This document shows, piece by piece, positions 24,445 to 33,779 of a DNA stretch of 64,000 nucleotides; positions within the stretch are counted from its first letter, which is position 1, and every line of letters starts with the position of its first letter. Source of the stretch: CAVQGZ01 sp963712175. GTDB taxonomy: Bacteria; Actinomycetota; Actinomycetes; Jiangellales; Jiangellaceae. The translations under genes were made by a program, and so were the position numbers. The notes beneath the pieces are model-generated. The model saw only the letters and a list, made by a program, of their open reading frames with translations, did no database searches and was not told where the DNA came from. The DNA lies in the NCBI GenBank assembly GCA_963712175.1, contig CAVQGZ010000007.1, positions 186,001-250,000 on the forward strand. Direction: 5' to 3'.

Positions 24445-25836
24445 GTGACTCGTGCAGACGACACGGCCTCGTTCTGGGGTGACGAGACTGCCACGGTCGA
24501 GGCGGTCGTGAGGTGGGCGGCCCAGCGGGTCGTGAGCCCGACGGACCCGAAGACGACAGCCCGCCCGGCCACGGAGCTGGCACGCGACGTGGGGAAGACA
24601 ATCACTCCGCAAGGGATCGGGGGTGCGGCCGCCCTGCGGGCCTTTGACGAGGTGCTGGTGCCGGCCACCCGGTCGCAGGACGATCCGATGAATCTGGCCT
24701 ACGTCCCCTCAGCCCCGACGCGCGCGGCCGTTGCATTCGACCTGGCGACGAGCGCCGCGAACATCTTCGGTGGAATCTGGGAGACCGGCGCCGGCGCCAT
24801 CTTCGCCGAGAACGAGGCTCTGGCCTGGATCGTGGACCTGCTGGGCTGGCCGGAGGAGGCCGGTGGCTGCTTCGTCTCGGGGGGAACAACGGGCACGCTG
24901 TCGGCACTGGTCACAGCGCGCCAGACGGTGGCGGCTCGCCGTGGGGGCCGTCCCGGCCACGGATGGGCGCTGGCCTGCACCAAGGCCGCCCACTCCTCGG
25001 TCTTCTCTGCCGCCCGCGTGCTCGACGTCGACGCGGTCACGGTGCCGACCGACGATCGAGGTCACCTGACCGGCGCTGCCCTGCGCGAGTGCCTCACCGA
25101 GCACGCCGAGGTCTTCGCGGTCGTCGCGTCGGCCGGGACCACGAACGCCGGCGTGGTCGACGACCTCGATGACATCGCTGATGAGTGCGCCGAGCACGGC
25201 GTATGGCTTCACGTCGACGGTGCGTACGGGGGTGCTGCGCTCGCCGCCCCCAGCGTGCGGCACCTGTTCGCCGGCGTCGAACGCGCCGACAGCTTCACCG
25301 TCGACCCGCACAAATGGCTGTACGCCCCGTACGACTGCTGCGCCCTGCTGTACCGCGATCCCCGTACGGCCCGTGCCGCCCACGCCCAGCGAGCCTCGTA
25401 CCTCGACTCGATCGACCGCGACGAGTGGAACCCGGCCGACCTGGCGCTGCACCTCAGCCGGCGGGTCCGCGGCCTGCCCTTCTGGTTCTCGCTGGCGACC
25501 CACGGCACCGATCGCTACTCGGCAGCTATCGAGCACAGCCTGCGCGTGGCCCGCGAGATCGCCGCAGGCATCGAGCGCAGCGCCCACCTGCACCTCGTTC
25601 GCGCCCCCGAGCTCTCGGTGCTGCTGTTCGAACGACAGGGTTGGACCCCGCAGCAGTGCGCCGACTGGTCGCACCGCATGGCTCTGGAAGGCACGATCCT
25701 CGTCGTCCCGACGACCTGGGCCGGTCGGACGGTCTTTCGGCTCATCGTGGTCAACCCCGAGACCCGGGCCGACGACGTCCTCGCGGCGCTCGAGACGATG
25801 CGAGACGACCCTGAGGAGTCGGGCCGGCCAATCTAG
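24445..25836 (+). CDS. PLP-dependent group II decarboxylase
   Basis: A 463-residue aminotransferase-fold decarboxylase (aromatic-L-amino-acid/glutamate type). The PLP-binding Lys lies in TVDPHKWLYAPYD near residue 289. GCFVSGGTTGTLSAL forms the phosphate-binding turn and HVDGAYGG carries the Asp that contacts the pyridine nitrogen. Likely substrates are aromatic or acidic amino acids; the sequence does not decide. I use GTG at 24445 (VTRADDTASFW); an in-frame ATG is not seen, and GTG at 24412 would place the N-terminus 9 bp after the repeat. It ends 10 bp before the convergent oxidoreductase gene. Confidence 0.88.
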   Translation: MTRADDTASFWGDETATVEAVVRWAAQRVVSPTDPKTTARPATELARDVGKTITPQGIGGAAALRAFDEVLVPATRSQDDPMNLAYVPSAPTRAAVAFDLATSAANIFGGIWETGAGAIFAENEALAWIVDLLGWPEEAGGCFVSGGTTGTLSALVTARQTVAARRGGRPGHGWALACTKAAHSSVFSAARVLDVDAVTVPTDDRGHLTGAALRECLTEHAEVFAVVASAGTTNAGVVDDLDDIADECAEHGVWLHVDGAYGGAALAAPSVRHLFAGVERADSFTVDPHKWLYAPYDCCALLYRDPRTARAAHAQRASYLDSIDRDEWNPADLALHLSRRVRGLPFWFSLATHGTDRYSAAIEHSLRVAREIAAGIERSAHLHLVRAPELSVLLFERQGWTPQQCADWSHRMALEGTILVVPTTWAGRTVFRLIVVNPETRADDVLAALETMRDDPEESGRPI

Positions 25837-25846
25837 GCCGGGGAGG

Positions 25847-28669
25847 TCACACCAGCCCGTGCTCGGCGCGGCTTCGCTGCTCCTGTGCCTTGAAGAGCCC
25901 GAATCGGGGAAGGAACTTCTCCCAGTCGATGATGTGCGAGTCGATCTCAGGCCCATCGATGCAGGCGTGCTTGCGCACCGGCTGCCCGTCGATCACCACG
26001 GGCACCATGCAGGCACCGCACATGCCCGTCGCGTCCACCATGATCGAGTTCAGGCTCGCCACGCAAGGCGTGTCGTAGCGCTTGCTGAGGTCGCTGACCG
26101 CCCGCATCATCAATGGCGGGCCGATCGTCACGACCTCGGCGACGGTGCGGCCCTCGCCGCGCTGGTTGGCCTGCAGCATCTCCTCGAGTGGAGCGGTCAC
26201 GAAGCCCTCGACACCGAACGTGCCGTCGTTGGTCGTGTAGACGACGTCGAGCTGGTCGCCGTACTCCGCCTGCAGCATGCCGACACGCTCGTCCGGCTCC
26301 GCCCAGAACATGAGGCCCTTGCTGCGGAACCCCGCGATCAAGGTGACGTGGTTCCCTTGGCGCAGGTGCTCTTCCATGATCGGGTAGACCGGCGGAAGGC
26401 CCAGCCCGCCGGCGGTGAACACCACGGTCTCGTCACTCTCGTACTCATGGATGTCGCTGGGTCGGCCCAGCGGCCCGGCGATGCCGGTGAAGGAGTCGCC
26501 GACCTCCATCGCGTTGATCTCGACGCTGCTGGTGCCGACGCCCTGCACGACCAGGCAGATGGTGCCCTTCTCGGCGTCCCAGTCAGCGAGTGTCAGCGGG
26601 ATCAGCTCGCCGTCCGGCCGGGGCAGCACGCGCACGAACTGGCCGGCCTGCGCAGCCTTGGCCACGAGCGGGGAGTAGACGGTGAACTCCTCGATGCCGT
26701 CGCTGAGGTGGCTCTTGGCGAGGATCGTCTGAGCGGTCGCGCCCGTGTCTGAGTAGACCTCGGCTCGGCGAACCCGGTCGCGGACCTCGTCGGGCGGCAG
26801 GTTGGTCGCGCCCAAGATCTCCCGAGCGGCGGACTGGCCGTCGCCGGCGGCGAGGATCGCCGTCGACCCACCGCGCGCGGCGTCGCCGCCGGTGTAGATG
26901 CCCTGAAGCGACGTCTCCTGCGAACCCTTGTGGTCGAGCTCGAGGGTGCCCCACTTGGACGTGGCGATGCGGGGCTCGGAGTCCTTGATGATCGGGTTGG
27001 CGTCGTTGCCCAGGGCCATGATCACCAGGTCGGACGAGATCGTCTCGGTCTGGCCAGTGGCCACCGGTCGGCGACGCCCGGACGAGTCGGCCTCGCCGAG
27101 CTGCATGACGTCCAGCGTCGCAGCCGTGACGAAGCCGGTGGAGTCCCCGAGGAACTCCGTCGGGGAGCGCAGCTCTTGGACGGCGATTCCCTCCTCGACG
27201 GCGTGCTCGAGCTCCTCGACGCGGGCCGGCATCTCTTTCTGGGTACGCCGGTAGACGATTGTGACGTTGCCGCCAAGTCGCTTCGCGGTGCGCGCGGCAT
27301 CCATGGCGGTGTTGCCACCGCCGATCACGATGACGTTCTTGCCCTCGGTCTCCGGCAACGGTGTCTCGTAGTCGGGTCGGCGTCCCTGCATGAGGTTGAC
27401 CCGGGTGAGGAACTCGTTGGCCGACATGACGTTGAGCAGGTGCTCGCCAGGGACGTTCATGAACCGGGGCAGGCCCGCGCCCGTGCCGACGAAGATGCGC
27501 CAGAAGCCGGCGTCGCGCAGGTCCTCCAGCGATGCCGTCTTGCCGACGACGAAGTTGGTGACGAACTTGCCACCGAGCATCTTGATCTTGCCCACGACGT
27601 CGTCGATGAGGTCGTTGGGCAGTCGGAACTCGGGGATGCCGTAGCGCAGCACTCCCCCGAGCTCGTGGAAGGCCTCGAAGACCGTGACCGGGAAGCCCTC
27701 GGCCGACAGCAGGTAGGCGTTGATGAGACCGGACGGGCCCGACCCGACGATGGCGACCGGTGGATGGGCAGCCGCCTGCCATGGGTCGCGGTGTCCTGCG
27801 AAGCGCACGGCATCGCTGCCCGGGTTGACGAGCTTCTCGCGCTCGGGCAGGAACCACTCGAGCTGCCCGATGGCGATCGGCAGCTTCTGCAGGCAGACGC
27901 CCTGGCACTGAAGCTCCTGCGGGCAGACCCGGCCCGTGACGTCAGGCAGCGGGTTGCTGCCCTCCAGCAGCTCGAGGGCCTCCTTGAACTTGCCGTTGCC
28001 GATGAAGTCGATCACCTGCGGGATGTGGATCGACACCGGGCAGCCGCCCTTGGGCTCGCTGCAGCCGGCGAGGAAGGCCCCGAGCTCGCACGGCTTGTCC
28101 TCGCACTGCTTGTCGCGCAGCACCTCGAGCCAGACGAACAGGTCGACGTCGCGGGAGGAGTAGCCCAGGTCCATGTAGCCGAGGTAGCCCTCGTTGACCA
28201 GCCCGAAGTCGTGGGCGCGGTCGTCGGCCTCCCGGATGTAGGGCGGGATCCAGCTCCCCGACGGCCAGTTCTTGCTCAAGCCCTCGAACATCGGATACTG
28301 CTCGGACAGGTGCGCATCGATGCCGCGGATGAACTTGCGCTTCATGCCTAGCGGCAGCGCCCAGATGAAGCGCATCAGAACCGTGCTGCTGTCGTCACCG
28401 CGAAGGAGCATGGCCCACAGGGTGCGGACGAAGGGCTCGCTCAGGTCGTCCTGCTGGAACTCCCAGGCGACCGCGGCCATGCCGTCGGAGATGAACAGGT
28501 CACGAAAGGCCCTCGGCTCGCTGATCAGCCGGCGCTTCAGCAGGTCGAGCTGGTGGTTGAAGGACTCGACCGACTCCGAGTGCTCCAGGGTCTGCACCTG
28601 GCTGCGGCTGGACTCGAGCGTGCTGCTGGCCTGCAGGTAGGCGGACAGGTCGCCGGTGCCCGCGGTCAC
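25847..28669 (-). CDS. NfnB/GltD-like flavoprotein fused to NfnA-like ferredoxin-NADP reductase
   Basis: A 940-residue soluble electron-transfer protein. Residues 1-180 are helical and match no family I know. Residues 185-260 carry the GltD-type Fe-S cysteines (CSEPKGGCPVSIHIPQ; GRVCPQELQCQGVCLQK). FAD binding (VAIVGSGPSGL, about 303) and NADPH binding (VIVIGGGNTAMD, about 444) follow. Residues 655-940 resemble the NfnA/dihydroorotate-dehydrogenase electron-transfer subunit, ending with the cluster loop GMCGACMVP...HACIDGPE. It would move electrons between ferredoxin and NAD(P)H. The start GTG overlaps the PFOR stop (GTGA), so the two are co-translated. In most Nfn enzymes the two parts are separate genes. 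Confidence 0.88.
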   Translation of the reverse strand: MTAGTGDLSAYLQASSTLESSRSQVQTLEHSESVESFNHQLDLLKRRLISEPRAFRDLFISDGMAAVAWEFQQDDLSEPFVRTLWAMLLRGDDSSTVLMRFIWALPLGMKRKFIRGIDAHLSEQYPMFEGLSKNWPSGSWIPPYIREADDRAHDFGLVNEGYLGYMDLGYSSRDVDLFVWLEVLRDKQCEDKPCELGAFLAGCSEPKGGCPVSIHIPQVIDFIGNGKFKEALELLEGSNPLPDVTGRVCPQELQCQGVCLQKLPIAIGQLEWFLPEREKLVNPGSDAVRFAGHRDPWQAAAHPPVAIVGSGPSGLINAYLLSAEGFPVTVFEAFHELGGVLRYGIPEFRLPNDLIDDVVGKIKMLGGKFVTNFVVGKTASLEDLRDAGFWRIFVGTGAGLPRFMNVPGEHLLNVMSANEFLTRVNLMQGRRPDYETPLPETEGKNVIVIGGGNTAMDAARTAKRLGGNVTIVYRRTQKEMPARVEELEHAVEEGIAVQELRSPTEFLGDSTGFVTAATLDVMQLGEADSSGRRRPVATGQTETISSDLVIMALGNDANPIIKDSEPRIATSKWGTLELDHKGSQETSLQGIYTGGDAARGGSTAILAAGDGQSAAREILGATNLPPDEVRDRVRRAEVYSDTGATAQTILAKSHLSDGIEEFTVYSPLVAKAAQAGQFVRVLPRPDGELIPLTLADWDAEKGTICLVVQGVGTSSVEINAMEVGDSFTGIAGPLGRPSDIHEYESDETVVFTAGGLGLPPVYPIMEEHLRQGNHVTLIAGFRSKGLMFWAEPDERVGMLQAEYGDQLDVVYTTNDGTFGVEGFVTAPLEEMLQANQRGEGRTVAEVVTIGPPLMMRAVSDLSKRYDTPCVASLNSIMVDATGMCGACMVPVVIDGQPVRKHACIDGPEIDSHIIDWEKFLPRFGLFKAQEQRSRAEHGLV

Positions 28670-31600
28670 TTGATGATCTCCGCGTCACAGTTGGCCTTGA
28701 CCCGGTCGATCCGTTTCTGCAGGGCCTCGGTGACCTCGACCGACTCCAGCGACCCTTCGACCATCACTGCCACCGGCCGCGCCGCGCCGTCGATGATCTT
28801 CGTGGTCTTCTCGAAGAACTGCGGCAGCTCCTGGTAGCAGGTGCCGCAGTCGGTGCACAACCCCTCGTCCTCCGGGGCCAGCCAGACCGCGCGGTCGGCT
28901 ACCGTCGTGGATCCGGCCTGCTCGGCCGCCGCGGGGGCGGCCGCCGCTGCCGGCGCACCCGCCGACGCAAACCCGCCGAAACCTCCGGCTGGCGCCTTGC
29001 TGGACGCGGCCAGCTCGCTCATTGCCCTGGCGATGTCGTCCATGGCCGTCTCGCGGGCCGCCGTCGCCTGCTCGTACTGGCTGCGCAGGTCGTCGATGTC
29101 CTGCTTGTGCAGGGCCGTCAGCTGCGCCTCGTGCACACCCGACAGGTACTGCAGGGTCTGCCAGTACCTCCGGCGGTCCTCGACCAGCATGATGATCTCG
29201 GTCGAGCACGCGACCTTGATCAGGCGGCGGTCGTCGTCGGTCGCGTACACGAATGGGACCTTGTCGCCGCGGTCCTCCTTGCCGATCTCGACGTACTCGT
29301 CGATCGGCACGCCGCGCTCGGCTTCGTCGTCGCGCAGCCGGCGGAACTGCTTCTTGAAGCGGGTCTCGCCGAGGGCGAACTCAGCCGGCGTGAGAGGCGT
29401 CTCGAGCAGCCTCAGCTGTCCCTCGTCGTCGATGTACTCCAGGGTCGACGACGTCCACGTCTTGTCCATGTCCGGGTTGCCGTCGATGGAGAACCAGTCG
29501 TGCAGGTTGGCACCCACCCGGGGGTCGTGCACGAAGAGCGGGTGCATGCGGCTCTCGACCGCAAGCCGGGCGCGCGCGTTCGACGAGGCCTCCGACACAC
29601 CGTGCTCGGAACCACACGGGGTGTAGACGTCCATGACGGCGGGCCGCTGGTAGTTCAGCATCTCCATCGTCGCCTTGAGGAAGTGCCCGTGCATGGCCGT
29701 GCTGGTCGAGCACACGTACACGTTGGGGTGGAACGACGCGAGGAGCCCGAGCTCCTTGCGGGTCTCGTGCTTGCCGTGGTGCGCCCCACCGAACCTCGAC
29801 AGGTCGGAGTCCTGGCCGGTGAAGCTCGACGTCGAGGCCTGGCCTCCGGTGTTGGAGTAGGCGCCGGAGTTCAGCACCAGGATCTTGATGGGCGTGTCGC
29901 TGGCCAGCACCCGCGACATGGCTCCGAAGCCGATGTCGTAGCTGGCGCCGTCGCCGCCGACCGTCATCACCGTCGGCAGCAGGCCGAGCTCCTCGGGCGT
30001 GAACTGCTCCCAGGACAGCATCCGCAGAGGCTTCTCGTGGACCGCCTCGTCGTAGGCGTCGTCCAGCTCGAGCCGGGCCATCCGCAGCGCACGGACGTCC
30101 CCGGCGACCTGGGCCGAGATGCCCTCGAAGATCCCCTTCGCCAACGGCTGGGTGTCCTGGAACAGGCTGTTCACCCACGGGTCGAGGTAGGAGTTGAACG
30201 GCATCGTCGACGCGTAGACGCTGCTGCACCCGGTCGCGTTCGCGATGACCGTGGGCGACGGGCCGTTGCCGGTCGGGCCGCTCTCGTACAGGTAGAGCCG
30301 CTTCTGCAGCGTGTCGATGACACCGGAGATGCGCGCCCGCCGCTCCGAGTCAGCGCCGTCGATGCCCTCGAGCTTGTCCGCCAGACTCAGCAGCAGCTCG
30401 TCGAGCTCTTTGAGGTGCAGCCGGCGCCGCTCGTCGCCGAGGGCGTGGTTGGTCGCCATGACGAGCCGCAGGGCCGTCACCTCGCCGCAGCCTCGGCAGG
30501 CTCCGTGCCCGCCGGTCGTTGCGTAGAAGTTGGGCCGGTCGAGCATCAGGCGCTTGAGGTCGCCGTCCAGAACTGTCGAGCCCTCGAGGAACCGCTTGGG
30601 CGTGTTCGGCAGCTCGCTCATCGTCTCGAAGCGCACCTGCAGCGTCTCCAGGACGTCGGCGTCCTGCTCCAGCGCGGTGAGCGCGCCAGGGCTGCACACC
30701 TCGATGCACTCCAGGCATCCGGTGCACTTCCACGGGTCGACCACGGCGGCGAAGACACCGCCGCTGCCCGGCCGCTGCTTCTCCATGGCGTCGAAGAACG
30801 GACGCGTCTTCGACACGGGGTAGGTCGCCAAGCGGGTGACCAGCTGGTCCAGCGTCCGCCGGGTAGAGGGGTCGTCGATGTCGAGGGCGGCTCCTGCCTC
30901 GGCGACGATCTCGTGGAACGGGCGGTCTCCCGACGCCTGCCGCAGCCCCTCGCGCACGGCCTCGGACAGCGGGTAGACGTGCCGACGCATCGCCGCACGC
31001 TGCGGCTCGGTGGCGTCGATCAGGTCGATGGCACTGAGCAGCAGGTCGTGGATCTCGTGCACGATGGTCGGGATCGCCGCGTCCGGGCATGCCAGCGTGC
31101 ACTCCAGGCAGCCGGTGCACTTGTCGAAGTGGAACTCCGGGACCGTGCGGCGGAACAGGCCCTTGTCCTTGCCCGCGGCGGTTCCGGCGGGCATGAACAG
31201 GCCGATGCCGGGCAGGACGGGCGACTCCGAGATGGTCCCTTCGCGGAACGGACGCGCGATGATGTCCTCGTAGTACGCCGGGTCGAACAGGCCGGTGGCC
31301 CCACCGGACGACGTCCCACACATCGACGCCGACACCGAGGGGCTGTGCACGATGTGCGGACGAGCGGTCTCCTCGTCGATGGCGACGAGCTCAGGAGCGT
31401 CGTAGTCGACGACCTTCGTCGCCGCCATGCCGTCGGCGATGACTGCCATGTTGGCCTCGACGACGGCGTCGCCCTTGGTGCCGAACTTCTTCGCGATCTG
31501 GCCGCGCACCTTCTCCTGGATAGCCTCGGGCGTGGCGCCCTGGGAGACACGGTCGACGTGGCCGACGACGGCACCGATGAACGCGATACCCATCATGCGC

Positions 31601-33663
31601 AGCTCGAGCTCGGGAATCGGGGCATGGGCCTTGGCCACGCGGAAGGCGTCCACGACCATGAAGCGGATCTTCTTCTCCCGAATGGTGCGCCGCGCGTACT
31701 TGGGAAGGTCGCGCCACACCTGCTCAGGGCCCAGATCGGACTGCATGATGAAGGTGCCACCCTCGACCATCCCGCGGAGGGGGTTGGTGTGGATGAAGGC
31801 CTTGTGGTCGGGCGAGACGACAATCTCGACGTCCTCGAGCTCGGCGTTGGTGATGAGCACTGGCTCGGGGCTGAGCGTGATGTAGTAGTTCGTGGGCGCA
31901 CCGCTCTTCTCTGAGCCGTACTTGGGTGCCGACTTCGAGTGCATACCCAGCACTCCGGCGAGGACGTCGGTGAGCAGCTTGCCCGTCGCGATCGTTCCGT
32001 AGCCGCCCACCGAGTGGAAGCGGATGCGCATCGCGGTCTCGGGCAGCATCACCGGGTTCGGCTCGGTGTCCAGGGCCATGAGCTCGGTCTCGGGGTACGC
32101 GGTCCGCAGCTTGTCCTGCAGGTCGGCCACCGTCGGCGACGGGTTCTTCGCGAAGAACTGCGAGCCGAGGTAGACCAGCGGCGCTGCCGAGCCCGTCATC
32201 ATGTTCTTGTAGGCCGCCACGATGTGGCGCGGCTGCACATCATGGCCGCCAAGGCCGAAGATGGCTGTGGTGAGCCGGGGCACCGACTCCAGGGTTCCGA
32301 TGCCCGGGTACTGCGCGGCGTCGGCGTTGGCGCGAGCCTTGAACATGGCCTGGGTCACGAAGCTCGTGAGCGCTGTCTGGTCAGAGCGCTCGAGCACGGT
32401 GACGGCCCGGGCGCCGCGCAGAGCGTCGATCAGCTCCGCCTCGGGGAACGGCTGCAACAGCTTGATCGACACGACGCCGACCTTCATGCCCTGCCCTCGC
32501 AGCACCGACACGACCGCCCGCACGTCGTCGGTGATCGAGCCGAGGCCGACCATGATGTAGTCGGCGTCGTCCGTCTCATACGTCATGACCGGCGAGTAGG
32601 TGCGTCCCGTCAGCTCGGAGTACTCGGCCATGGCCTCGCGGACCAGGCCCGGGACGGCGCTCACGAAGTGGGTGCGGTGGTCGACCGCACCCGCCTGGAA
32701 GTCCGGCTGGTTCTGCACGGGCCCCGTCAGACCGGGGTTGTTCACGTCGACCAGCGCCGGGATCATCTGGCGCGTGCCTTTCTCCATGGCGTTCAGCCAC
32801 TGGCGCCGCCACTGCGGAACCAGCTCGATAGGCACCCAGGTAAGAGTCTCGTCGACGAGCACACCCTCGCTGTCGGCCTCAACGCTGTCGGCGTTGGCCG
32901 CCAGGTAGGCGGTGAGGGCAGTGAGATCGTCCGGCCGGAAGTCGTCGCCGTGCCGGTCGAGGTACTGCGTGAGCTGGAACACCCGGCCGCGAGCGCCGAA
33001 GAGCAGCTCCTGGGCCACGGTCGGGCACGTGATCCGTCCGGCTGGGTCGCCGAGGTACTCCCGCAGCAGCTCGGGCTCGGGCATGAGCGCCTCGCTGAGC
33101 ATGTGGCTCGTGGAGAACCCGTCCATCGCGTTCGCGACCGGGATCAGCGACAGCGCTGAGGTGCGATAGGAGATGGCGGCCAGGTCAGCGGCCTCTTGGG
33201 GGTTCGAGCCGAACAGAATGCTGTAGCCCGCCGACAGCAGCGCGTACACGTCGTCGTGGCCGGCCATGACATTGAGCGAGTGCTTGGACACCACGCGCGC
33301 CGCAACCTGCAGGACGAAGCCGCCGACCTTCTTGCCGACGGTGACGTAGTGCGACTCCATCGCGTACAAGATGCCCTGGCTGGACGAGGCGTTGGAGATG
33401 AACTGCCCGCCGGTCAGCGCGGCCCCGAGCGCGCCGCTCTGCGCGGAGTGCTCACCCTCCGGCTCGAAGAAGAAGGGGTGCTTCCCCCAGACGTTCGTAC
33501 CGCCCTCGGCCCGGGTGGCCTCGTAGAGCTCGGAGATCTCCGTGGACGGCGTGATGGGGTAGCCGATGACCCCTCCGCACACGTTCTTCATCACATGTGC
33601 GACGGCTCCGTTGCCGTGGATCACCATGGGGATACCGGGGTACTGCGGCTGCTGACCTGTCAT
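28666..33663 (-). CDS. Pyruvate:ferredoxin oxidoreductase with fused C-terminal ferredoxin
   Basis: A 1665-residue thiamine-diphosphate 2-oxoacid oxidoreductase converting pyruvate + CoA to acetyl-CoA, CO2 and reduced ferredoxin. Order: alpha domains (GYPITPSTEISELYEA; GEHSAQSG at about 70), gamma domain (VGGYGTIATGKLL, about 550), two Fe-S motifs (CTGCLECTLACP, about 846; CTGCLECIEVCSPG, about 977), and the beta/TPP domain (HGACRGCGE, about 1053; GGDGASYDIGFG, about 1232). An Ala/Gly-rich linker near 1550 follows. Last is a single-cluster ferredoxin-like domain (CTDCGTC, about 1601, final Cys near 1659). Usual PFORs are about 1180 residues. The spacing between the first two clusters is about 130 residues, far more than usual. 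AGGA precedes the ATG. Its 2-oxoacid could differ from pyruvate. Confidence 0.93.
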   Translation of the reverse strand: MTGQQPQYPGIPMVIHGNGAVAHVMKNVCGGVIGYPITPSTEISELYEATRAEGGTNVWGKHPFFFEPEGEHSAQSGALGAALTGGQFISNASSSQGILYAMESHYVTVGKKVGGFVLQVAARVVSKHSLNVMAGHDDVYALLSAGYSILFGSNPQEAADLAAISYRTSALSLIPVANAMDGFSTSHMLSEALMPEPELLREYLGDPAGRITCPTVAQELLFGARGRVFQLTQYLDRHGDDFRPDDLTALTAYLAANADSVEADSEGVLVDETLTWVPIELVPQWRRQWLNAMEKGTRQMIPALVDVNNPGLTGPVQNQPDFQAGAVDHRTHFVSAVPGLVREAMAEYSELTGRTYSPVMTYETDDADYIMVGLGSITDDVRAVVSVLRGQGMKVGVVSIKLLQPFPEAELIDALRGARAVTVLERSDQTALTSFVTQAMFKARANADAAQYPGIGTLESVPRLTTAIFGLGGHDVQPRHIVAAYKNMMTGSAAPLVYLGSQFFAKNPSPTVADLQDKLRTAYPETELMALDTEPNPVMLPETAMRIRFHSVGGYGTIATGKLLTDVLAGVLGMHSKSAPKYGSEKSGAPTNYYITLSPEPVLITNAELEDVEIVVSPDHKAFIHTNPLRGMVEGGTFIMQSDLGPEQVWRDLPKYARRTIREKKIRFMVVDAFRVAKAHAPIPELELRMMGIAFIGAVVGHVDRVSQGATPEAIQEKVRGQIAKKFGTKGDAVVEANMAVIADGMAATKVVDYDAPELVAIDEETARPHIVHSPSVSASMCGTSSGGATGLFDPAYYEDIIARPFREGTISESPVLPGIGLFMPAGTAAGKDKGLFRRTVPEFHFDKCTGCLECTLACPDAAIPTIVHEIHDLLLSAIDLIDATEPQRAAMRRHVYPLSEAVREGLRQASGDRPFHEIVAEAGAALDIDDPSTRRTLDQLVTRLATYPVSKTRPFFDAMEKQRPGSGGVFAAVVDPWKCTGCLECIEVCSPGALTALEQDADVLETLQVRFETMSELPNTPKRFLEGSTVLDGDLKRLMLDRPNFYATTGGHGACRGCGEVTALRLVMATNHALGDERRRLHLKELDELLLSLADKLEGIDGADSERRARISGVIDTLQKRLYLYESGPTGNGPSPTVIANATGCSSVYASTMPFNSYLDPWVNSLFQDTQPLAKGIFEGISAQVAGDVRALRMARLELDDAYDEAVHEKPLRMLSWEQFTPEELGLLPTVMTVGGDGASYDIGFGAMSRVLASDTPIKILVLNSGAYSNTGGQASTSSFTGQDSDLSRFGGAHHGKHETRKELGLLASFHPNVYVCSTSTAMHGHFLKATMEMLNYQRPAVMDVYTPCGSEHGVSEASSNARARLAVESRMHPLFVHDPRVGANLHDWFSIDGNPDMDKTWTSSTLEYIDDEGQLRLLETPLTPAEFALGETRFKKQFRRLRDDEAERGVPIDEYVEIGKEDRGDKVPFVYATDDDRRLIKVACSTEIIMLVEDRRRYWQTLQYLSGVHEAQLTALHKQDIDDLRSQYEQATAARETAMDDIARAMSELAASSKAPAGGFGGFASAGAPAAAAAPAAAEQAGSTTVADRAVWLAPEDEGLCTDCGTCYQELPQFFEKTTKIIDGAARPVAVMVEGSLESVEVTEALQKRIDRVKANCDAEIIK

Positions 33664-33779
33664 GTGTGATGTCCTGAGCGACTAGTAGGGCGAGGCGGCT
33701 TCGTGGTGGTGGGACAAGTCTGCCTTGGACTCCTCTCTGCTGGCTGGGCCAACCGTCCCGTGCTGGCCTCCCGAACGAC

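Noticed and set aside
29107..31914. A 935-codon plus-strand frame within PFOR
   Set aside because: Antisense to the well-supported PFOR; no domain or motif.
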